Origin: Amborella trichopoda
Lineage: Eukaryota; Streptophyta; Magnoliopsida; Amborellales; Amborellaceae
Reading direction: 5' to 3'
DNA length: 64,000 bases
Assembly: GCF_000471905.2 (NCBI RefSeq)
Contig: NW_006495933.1
Coordinates: forward strand, 1,037,464-1,101,463
This document shows positions 56,426-64,000 of the stretch, in pieces. The notes beneath the pieces are model-generated. The model was not told where the DNA came from. It ran no database searches and saw nothing but the letters and a program-made list of their open reading frames with translations. Within the stretch, counting starts at the first letter, position 1, and each line of letters opens with the position of its first letter. Position numbers and translations under genes: made by a program.

Positions 56426-56925
56426 AACTAACACTACACCTGGTACCGGTTGTATTTCAAGCAGCCTACTGTTACCTACTCCAGGTTGAAGTCTTGTGCA
56501 TCCTACCACTTATCCTTAGTGAGGTTGCACCCAATCCGTGGCCTGTCATCCCCAGTGATCTGGTTCATTCAAACTATGACCCATCATCCCTAATAGAGTC
56601 AGGAGCTATCCCTCATTCTCACAGGAGTCGCACCCATACTGCAGCCTATTATCTACAGTGGAGTTAGGGTCATTCTTACCTCTTCAATTCCCGGTAGATC
56701 TGTTTCACACCAAGCTATCTTAACCTCATGGACCAAGCATGCTCCCCCCCTAAGCCTTAGTGAAGACTGCCTTTGTTGGCCATCCTTCATCAGGTCACCA
56801 TTTCCATCTGAGCCATCTGCTTGTGTACATCGTTAACCATTTTCGCCCCAGAGGGTCGGATTGTCATCCACAGACTTATTCCCCATAGAGCTCCACCAGC
56901 ATGGTGACCCACACAATAGTCTAGT
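56426..56925 (+). other. degenerate 'ATCCCCAGTGA' repeats, no gene
   Basis: Reverse counterpart of the GGGGAT repeats at 11366-11800 and 47990-48330. Words such as GTCATCCCCAGTGATCTGGTTC and 'GACCCATCATCCCTAATAGAGTCA' recur loosely. Non-coding. Confidence 0.55.
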
Positions 56926-57600
56926 TGTACAGCCCTAAACTGCATGGTCCAAACTATATGACCTTAAAATGTGGCCATGGTCTAGTTGCATAACCCTAAA
57001 CTGCATGGTTCAAAATATATGACCTTAAACTGCAACAGTGGTCTAGTTACAAACTGCAACAGTGGTCTAGTTACACGACTCTAATCTTCATGGTCCAAAC
57101 TACATGACCTTAAACTGTAGTGGAGGTCTAGTTGCACGACTCTAAACTGCATGGTCTAAACTATATGACCTTAAACTGTAGCGATGGTCTAGTTGCACGA
57201 CCCTAAAGTGCATGGTCCAAACTATATGACCTTAAACTATAGCGGTGGTCTAGTTGCACGACCCTAAACCGCATGGTCCAAATTATATGACCTTAAACTG
57301 TAGCGGAGGTCTAGTTGCACGATCTTAAACTGCACTGTCCTAGTAGTATGACTTTAAACTGTATGACCATGGTCTAGTTGTATGACCTTAAACCATAGTA
57401 CACGGCCTAGCCGCATGACGTTAAAGGCTCAGCACCATGGTCCAAAGTATATGACCTTAAACTGTAGTAGAGGTCTAGTTGCATGACCTTAAATTGCATG
57501 GTCCTAGTTGTATGACTTTAAACTTCATAACCACAGTCCAGTTGTATGACCTTAAACCATAGTGCGCGTCCAAGCCGCATGACGATAAACTACTTTACAC
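56926..57600 (+). repeat. ~61-bp tandem array 'CTAGTTGCACGACCCTAAACTGCATGGTCC'
   Basis: GGTCTAGTTGCACGA recurs at about 57126, 57187, 57248 and 57309, giving a two-subunit repeat of about 61 bp. It comprises CTAGTTGCACGACCCTAAACTGCATGGTC and CAAACTATATGACCTTAAACTGTAGCGG. It is the reverse-orientation relative of the arrays at 10895, 27576 and 47030, consistent with a plus-oriented element. Confidence 0.9.
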
Positions 57601-59283
57601 AGTTCTAGGAGGCATGACCATAAACTCGCCCCCACATATGTGCACACGCTTTTACGTGCACTTTTGTGCACGCCTTCCCTAACCTACTTGCTAGTGTGCG
57701 AGCACCACCTTAATTACCACCCAAATAAGTTCATTCACTTTACCTCCCCAGTGAGTTCATTTACTTCATCACCATATCTCTTTCCCTAGTGAGTCTCACC
57801 CATGCTCACAAAACAGCGAACCTCCCCACCATCCATATTCGTTGTAAGTTAGTGGGTCACCATCATCCAATCACACTTCATACATCATAGGTAACCTCAT
57901 GCCATTTCCCCAAGTGAGTCAAACCACCATTATACTCAATTCAAGGCCTCCACAGACTGCTGCCATCCATCTTCATTGTGGTCTTAGCTGCATGACCTTA
58001 AACTGCAAAGCCATGGTCCAAACTATATGATCTTAAACTGTAGCAGAGGTCTAGTTGCATGACCTTAAACATTATGGTCCTAGTTGTATAACTTTAAACT
58101 GCATAACCACAGTCCCGCTGTATGACCTTAAACCATAGTGCGTGTCCAGGCCGCATGACGTTAAACTATTTTGCACAGGTCCTGAAGGCATGACCTTAAA
58201 CACCCTTTTACATTAAAAATAAAAAATAATGGGCATGGTGTATACTTGAACAAGGGAACTCCATGAGTAAAAATGACAGACGGGCATGATCACGAAACCG
58301 TGAGTAAAAGAGTTTCGTGAATAAACACCGGGCACAGTGAAAACCTGGGCATCATGAGCAAAAATGGATGAAAAGGGTGGACATAGCCGAAAGGTTAAGG
58401 GTAAAAGAGCCCCAAAATAAAAATAAGTTGCTGAAAATTGTCTCTACGTTGCCGCTTCCCAAGTTCAAGTGAAAATCCGCAAAGGACGCTTGAACTAATA
58501 GACATGTTGATGTAGCACTCATCTCAATAGGTGGCTTCAACCCTCACTCAAAAGAAGAAAAATCCCCAGTATCATAGTACCGAGACTCCAAAAATATGAG
58601 CTTTAAGGAAAAGAATCCAACAGCTCGAGTCCAGTTGCAAAAAGGACTCGAAAGACAGAAGACTCACCAAGACGGCTAGACAAGTCTCATGAGGAAGAAC
58701 AATATTCCCACGAGGTCACTCTAGAAACAAATACTCCAAAGGCAAGAAACTGACAAAGTGAGGGGAGAACTTGCCAGAGACATCAGCTTGTCTAAACGAC
58801 ATGACCAGACCTTCGGGATCGGCTAATAGAACCTGCCCCCTACTGAACTCGGTAGACGAGACACACAGTGGTACTCTGACAAAAGCAAACCTGGTGTAGT
58901 AGAAAATAGTTTCTGCCAAAGCAAACTAACGAACCCAGACCAAATGGCAATGATGCCCTTCTACATGTCAATTGCCAGATGGGCCTGATTCTAACTGACG
59001 AGGTCTGTACAAAATCCTCAGATTCAAAATCACAAACAATCCGCACGAGGGTGAGCACTTCGACAAGATCCCTAAAAAAAGTCTCTTCTCCCCCGAAAGT
59101 CTCCATGGACAAACCCGCGAACAATGAATCCCTAAGTCTGAGCAGCTTATCACACCACTACGTGAATCTCCTCGGCATTCACATGGTCCTGCGGCTAGGA
59201 AGAAAAAAAGTAAAACCGAAGGAAATTTCTCAAATGATTGTTCTTCTTGCGTCTCTTAAAGCACAACATTTGGCGGAGCAAGT
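57601..59283 (+). mobile_element. 3' region of a plus element, LTR-proximal block
   Basis: Reverse counterpart of 9379-10890 and 45878-47480. It includes 'CCCCAAGTGAGTCAAACCACCAT' (57910), a further short stretch of the tandem family (57970-58200), hairpin units at 58215-58380 and the end CACAACATTTGGCGGAGCAAG at 59262-59282. That last sequence contains the purine-rich stretch GGCGGAGCAAG, the best candidate for a polypurine tract before the 3' LTR. Confidence 0.7.
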
Positions 59284-60580
59284 TGTTTGAACGTATTTTT
59301 CAGCACCTTGGTCTCTGGTAGGAAACAAGTCAATAAAACCTATAAAACAGTGGAAATTCCTGACAATCTTAGAATGGCCCCAGAACTGGTCAGGATCTTC
59401 ATCAGCACTTTAAAGGATCAACTATCGAGTTTCATCATAATTAGAAATGTCTAAGGCAGTGAACACAAAGAAATAATTTCAACAAAATCGGTCTCTAGCA
59501 CCTTGAAATGGACCCTGTAACTAGAGCTATACTTTTGGTATGTTAAACAGCTGTGAGACCATCACCATTAAATTCGGCATTGTTGAAAATCCCTACGGGG
59601 CAAGTTTTGGCTTAATCGGGCATTCCAAGACAAAGTTATGGGTAAAAGACTAAAAAGGGATAGGCCACACACTATTCTTGTGTGGCCTCACTGCACCAAA
59701 ACACCATTAAAGGTGGCTGTTTTTACAATCACTTTCGAGGCCTATATCTCACTCATTCCAAGTTGGATCGCTCCCAAATTTAGTGAGCATGTTCGTCTCA
59801 TCAAGACGAACAATTGGATATGTGGTACGCCTCGTGACGACACCTAAGCAAAGAGAAAAACTAAATGAAATTCACTGATATGTGAAGGGAATTGCAGAAA
59901 ATTCAGCTGCAGCACGCCTCGTTCAAGCAATCAGATTACGATGCTCGGATACCCAATTGGCATGAAACCAATTGCATTATGCGTGTGAGGTCCGAGGCTA
60001 TCTCTGGTCTGAACCTCGAGTACGATGAAAGCTTGGATTTTACACATGAAGGCATCAAAGATGTTGTAAATTTCGGTTGACGGACTTCAAGATTCTGACA
60101 AAAAACTCATGATGACAAAATCTTCATCAGGACATGAAATCAAGCTACGTTCATTGCATCATGATCATGACAACATGCTCAGTGTGATTTAATAAAGAAA
60201 TCATGAAGAAACATCAAGGAATGAGCACACAATCGATCCTAAGTTTTCAAAATTCATCTAAGATTCAAGTCTCATGATCATGCTTCAAAAACATGATTCA
60301 TAGCTCGAAGTTCGTATCAGAATGATCGTCATGCGGAGCCCTACAAGAAAACAATTTTCTTTCGATTAAATGGGCATCAAAATGACCTCGGGTCAGCGAC
60401 GAAAGATCACGCAAGTTCTTGGGCAGCAGCAGGGATTGATCTGGAATTCCACACATTGTTAGGCTGGGGCAAAACAGTTCTTTTGCACCCATTTTTAGCA
60501 TTTCTTTTAATGCAATTAAATTGCAATTATCTTCAATTTTAGCTAGTTTTTTACCGTACACCCATTTGTTAACCCAACTT

Positions 60581-60588
60581 TATATAAA
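60581..60588 (+). promoter_or_regulatory. LTR TATA box
   Basis: TATATAAA in the context AACCCAACTTTATATAAACATGC, the strongest match among the LTR promoters of this window. The CT-rich leader starts about 140 bp downstream. Confidence 0.7.
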
Positions 60589-61011
60589 CATGCAAAGCTA
60601 AATTGTAAGGGCCTTCGGTTCATTTTTGGATTGATTCAATAAAATTTCCATTTCTGCTTGAGTTTGTGAGTACGTCTTGGAGAGGGAGAGAGGAGAGAGA
60701 AGAAAAGGGCTGGTATGCTTCGAGCAAATAAATTTCTCTCTCCTCTTCTCTTTCTCTCTCCTCTCTTTTTCTCTCCTCATCTATTTCTCTCTCCTCTCTT
60801 CTCATCTCTATCTATTTCTCTCTCTTCTTCTCATCTCTATCTCTTTCTCTCTCCTCCTCCCTTCTCATCTCTATCACTTTTTCTCTCCTCTTTCTTTCTC
60901 TCCTTCTCTCTTTCTCTCTCCTCTCTTCTCATTTCTCTCGTCTTCTCATCTCTATCTCTTTCCCTCTCTTCTTCTCATCTCTATCTCCATCTATCCTCTT
61001 CTAATGCAAAT

Positions 61012-61990
61012 GGTGAGGCCCAACGTCGATTGGTTTTCTCCTTTTGTTTGTCCGTCGGTGAGACTTAGAGTCAACTGGTTTTCTCTCTCCTCTCCTTCTA
61101 TCAGTCAGTCAGTGAAGCTTAGCACTGACTGATCTTCTCTCTCCTCTTCTGTCAATCGATGAGACCTAACACCGAGTGGTTTTCTCTCTCTTCATCTGTC
61201 AGTTGACGAGACCTAATGCTGACTGGTTTTCTCTCTATTCCTATGTCAGTCGACGAGACTTGGCATCGACTAGTTTTCTCTCACTCGTTTGTCAGTCGAT
61301 GAGACCTAAGATCGACTAGTTTTCTCTCTCTTCCTTCATCAGTCGGTGAGACTTAGCATCGACTGATCTTCTCTCTCCTCTTTTGTCAATCGATGAGGCC
61401 TAACACTGACTAATTTTCTCTCTCTTCATCTGTTAGTCGGTGAGACCTAGCATCAACTGGTTTTCTCCCTTCTTCTATCAGTCGACAAGACCTAGTACCG
61501 ACTGGTTTTCTCTCTCTTCCTCTATCAGTTAGTGAGACTTAGTGCCGACTGGTTTTCTCTCTCTTCTTCTGTCAGAGGGTGAGACCTAACACAAACTGGT
61601 TTTCTCTCTCTTCTAATGTCAGTCGACGAGACCTAATGTCGACTAGTTTTCTCTCTATTCTTCTGTCAATCAATGAGACCTAGCACCTACTGGCTTTCTC
61701 TCTCTTCCTCTGTTAGTCGATGAGACCTAACATTGACTGGTTTTCTCTCTCTTCTTTTGTCAATCAGTGAGACTTAGCAATGACTGGTTTTCTCTCTCTT
61801 CCTCTATCAATAAATGAGACCTAGCACCGACTAGTTTTCTCTCTCTTCTTTTGTCAATCGGTAAGACCTAACACTGGCTGGTTTTCTCTCTCTTCTTCTG
61901 TCAGTCGATGAGACCTGGCTCCAACTAATTTTCTCTCTCTTCTCCTGTTAGTTGGTGAAGCCTAGCACCAACTGATTTTCTCTCTCTTCC
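61012..61990 (+). repeat. LTR hairpin minisatellite, ~47-bp unit, stem CAGTCGGTG
   Basis: About twenty units: TTTTCTCTCTCTTCTTCTGT spacer plus CAGTCGATGAGACCTAGCACCGACTGG core. Perfect stems with different sequences occur inside the same array: AGTCGA 61248-61253 with TCGACT 61266-61271, and AGTTGGTG 61950-61957 with CACCAACT 61966-61973. It is the longest of the LTR arrays by copy number. Confidence 0.95.
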
Positions 61991-62828
61991 TTCTAAACAT
62001 AGTGGGTAATGCTTAACCCCGACTGTGCCTTCCTTCCCTCTCTCTCCTTTATTCTCTCATCTTTCATACTCTTCTCTTCCTTCCTTCTCCCTCCTCCTTT
62101 CTTTCCCTTCTTCCCTTCTTATTCTCTCCTCATAGCCTTAATTGTCCTACTCTTTCGTTTGACTTAGAGGGATTGAGATTAGCTTCTCATGGTAGTCCTA
62201 TCGTCTAGCCGTAATGTTGTTGTACCAGGGTTACTTGGCCTGCGTTATTGCCACGACAGACTGACCATTGTACCTAGCTAGTCGGTATTGGTAACAACAT
62301 CTAGTAGTAATCTTATGAGCCGATCTTAGTTATCGAGCCCGCTGTACTACCACTTTAAGCCAATTATCCATCAACCAAGTCACCGCTTTGATCCTCCCTC
62401 TTAGTCAAATTCTTATCCCCCCGTCTTTCTTCTCTTCTTCTTTTTGAATGCGCATGCTTGTGTACGTTCATCAAAGAGGAAAAGGGTAAGGTCTAACCCA
62501 CCTGTTTTATAACCTTTGCCATATATGTGTGTGATTGCAGAAGAGTAGAAAACAAGAAGAATACAAGCCAAGTGAGGCGATTTTGAATCAATTTTATTAC
62601 TAGGGAGCTTTCTTCATGATCTAAAAGGGCGCCACGCTAGTCAGCCCGAGTAAGTCCCGAACCCACCTTTAAATTCCTCTCTCACCGATTGGTAACACCT
62701 GCCCCCGTCTTTGAACAGGGTTCCCAAGAGAGCGATCTCAAAAACGTCTCGGGTATTCCCTCGAAACTCGTGATGCATGCTGCCTGATCCGAAAAGGATC
62801 TAGAGGGCGAGATCGAGGCACCTAACCA

Positions 62829-64000
62829 ACGAGACCGAGGTAGAACCCATTGAGGTGGACCCGGTGATTTTAGGAGGATGTATGGTAATCACTTTTTCAG
62901 AGGACGATCTACAATTGGGAGAAAAGTTTCACACTCGCTCTCTCTTTGTGATTGGTGAATTACATGCATGCCCCATTAACCGAATTATGTTAGATGGAGG
63001 CAGTTAACCTTATCCTAAGGAAGATCCTTACTCGATTGGGGTTAAGGTCCAAAGATCTTACTCCAAACCAAGTCATAGTTCAAGGTTCAACCAGTCAGGA
63101 GAGAAGTCAGCTGGCACAGTTCGCCTTTGTTTTAAGATCGGTAAGCTGAACGATTACGCCTAGTTTCATGTAATCGACACTGACACTTCTTACAACATTC
63201 TCCTCAATCGGCCATGGCTCCATGATCAAGGAGTGGTTCCATCAACATTGCACCAGTGCTTCAGGTGTAGCTGAGATGAGAGACAGCATACGGTCTATGC
63301 TGACAAAAGACCGTTTCTGTAGCCAAAAATCACTACGCAGATGCTAAGTATTACTTCACAGATCTGGTGTCACCTCAGAAGCTGGATGATGGGGGGAACA
63401 TTGATAAACATGTTCAAAGAAGATGAAAGGCAAGGTAGAATTCTCCCTCTAACCCCTATTCATTCTAGCATCATAACTATAGTCCTTGAAGAAACTCCTT
63501 CTTCAGTTGGAGAGGAGTCCTCGCCCTCTGCCTCAATTCTGGCCCATCTTGGTCAGAAGAGGAATAAGAGATTATTCTTGAGATTGAGCAAGTCATGGGG
63601 ATAGAATTCCCAGCTCCAAAGATCACCTATATGTCGGACCATCAAAAAGTCCTGCATATCCCCATTGCACTCTTGAAAGAAGAAGTGGCACGCCAAATGC
63701 CGCCAAATATTTTTCAAAATCCGATTGCTATATGCATAAAGGATGTTCCTCGAACCAATGACCAACCACAAGTTCTACACTTCCCTTCTTTAGCGGGAGG
63801 AGAGCAGTGTGGATAGTCTTCTTCCCCTTAAGAGCAGGATCCCCTAGTAGAGTTAAGAAGCGAAGTTCGTAGTCTCCAGAGCCAATTGGAGGTCATCCAT
63901 AATGCTTCAAAACATCTCAAGGAGTTCGTGCTTGAGACCAAAAGTTATGATGGGTTTGATGTGAATGCAACACTAATGGAGGCCAAAGCCCCTCTTGATT
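62829..64000 (+). pseudogene. Ty3/gypsy protease region and pol linker (fossil)
   Basis: Plus-strand remnant homologous to 17002-18010 (reversed) and 26690-27540. Readable words near the start are GACCGAGGTAGAACCCATTG (nucleotides) and, in translation, a 'TEVEPIEVDP'-like entry followed by retropepsin-type sequence around 62990. 63341-63604 continues the spacer (FKEDERQGRILPLTPI; EETPSSVGEESSPSAS). 63595-63816 reads PKITYMSDHQKVLHIPIALL, and the end of the window has the ELRSEVRSLQ-type linker. Separated from its upstream part by the LTR at 59284-62828. Broken, with several breaks; runs off the window. Confidence 0.75.

Larger units (their letters stand above)
59284..62828 (+). mobile_element. 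Tat-type LTR, full length (3' LTR)
   Basis: Runs from TGTTTGAACGTATTTTTCAG to GGCACCTAACCA, about 3.55 kb. It is preceded by the 3' internal end and therefore is a 3' LTR. Parts: U3 59284-60575, TATA 60581, ATCAATAAA-like 'ATTCAATAAAATTT' near 60640, CT-rich leader 60725-61000, hairpin array 61012-61990, ~110-bp block twice (about 62160-62400), conserved U5 end. On the right it is joined to protease-region sequence of another copy; the five bases ACGAG after the end are the candidate target duplication. Confidence 0.9.

Noticed and set aside
56926-57600. CRISPR-like regular array
   Set aside because: Repeats are contiguous tandem units without unique spacers, in plant nuclear DNA inside a retrotransposon 3' region.
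1-64000. Host protein-coding or RNA gene
   Set aside because: I looked for known plant protein motifs and tRNA-like structures by eye and found only transposon-derived coding sequence. A profile search and tRNA scan would be needed to exclude short or intron-rich genes, above all in 31060-35276.

Overview
The window looks like repeat-dense nuclear DNA of a flowering plant. I found no host gene, tRNA, rRNA or other RNA gene that I can support. The dominant component is one family of very large Ty3/gypsy LTR retrotransposons of the non-chromovirus Tat/Ogre type. Its LTRs are about 3.3-3.5 kb, its primer-binding site follows the pattern TGGCGACTCC-A-TTGGGGAC, it has a plant gypsy gag, and it carries long tandem arrays between pol and the 3' LTR. 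I cannot name the species.

Layout: 1-481 is an AT-rich spacer with a cluster of small hairpins. 482-3906 holds two minus-oriented LTR pieces in tandem. 4833-5740 is a plus-strand integrase remnant. 5959-19555 is a minus-oriented element: LTR 5959-9378, 3' arrays 9379-12980, an antisense extra ORF with a plant mobile domain at 13000-16482, and protease/gag at 16690-19555. 19556-27575 is a plus-oriented LTR, leader ORF, gag and protease. 27576-28150 is a 131-bp higher-order tandem array. 28160-29850 is an LTR end, primer-binding site and leader ORF. 29855-30760 is a Ty1/copia integrase-region remnant. 31060-35276 is AT-rich DNA with two inverted copies of a ~375-bp MITE and several small duplications. 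35277-36801 is the 3' part of a minus-strand LINE with a terminal RNase H domain. 36802-42579 is a plus-oriented LTR element (5' LTR, primer-binding site, leader, gag) inserted in the LINE. 42580-55540 is a minus-oriented element (3' LTR, 3' arrays, integrase, RNase H, reverse transcriptase, gag) inserted in that gag. 55541-62828 is the 3' arrays and 3' LTR of a further plus-oriented element. 62829-64000 is the protease region of yet another plus-oriented copy.

Insertion order that can be read directly: LINE, then the 36802 element, then the 42580 element. All LTR elements appear broken and are treated as fossils.

The most interesting signal is structural. In six LTRs, the transcribed part downstream of the TATA box holds a tandem array made of a pyrimidine-rich spacer plus a short inverted repeat. 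The arrays use different stem sequences, yet the two arms stay complementary, and compensatory changes occur even inside single arrays. A similar spacer-plus-hairpin design recurs in the 3' region next to the LTR, and one internal 42-bp array shares the LTR motif. This looks like a hypervariable hairpin minisatellite module of this retrotransposon family.
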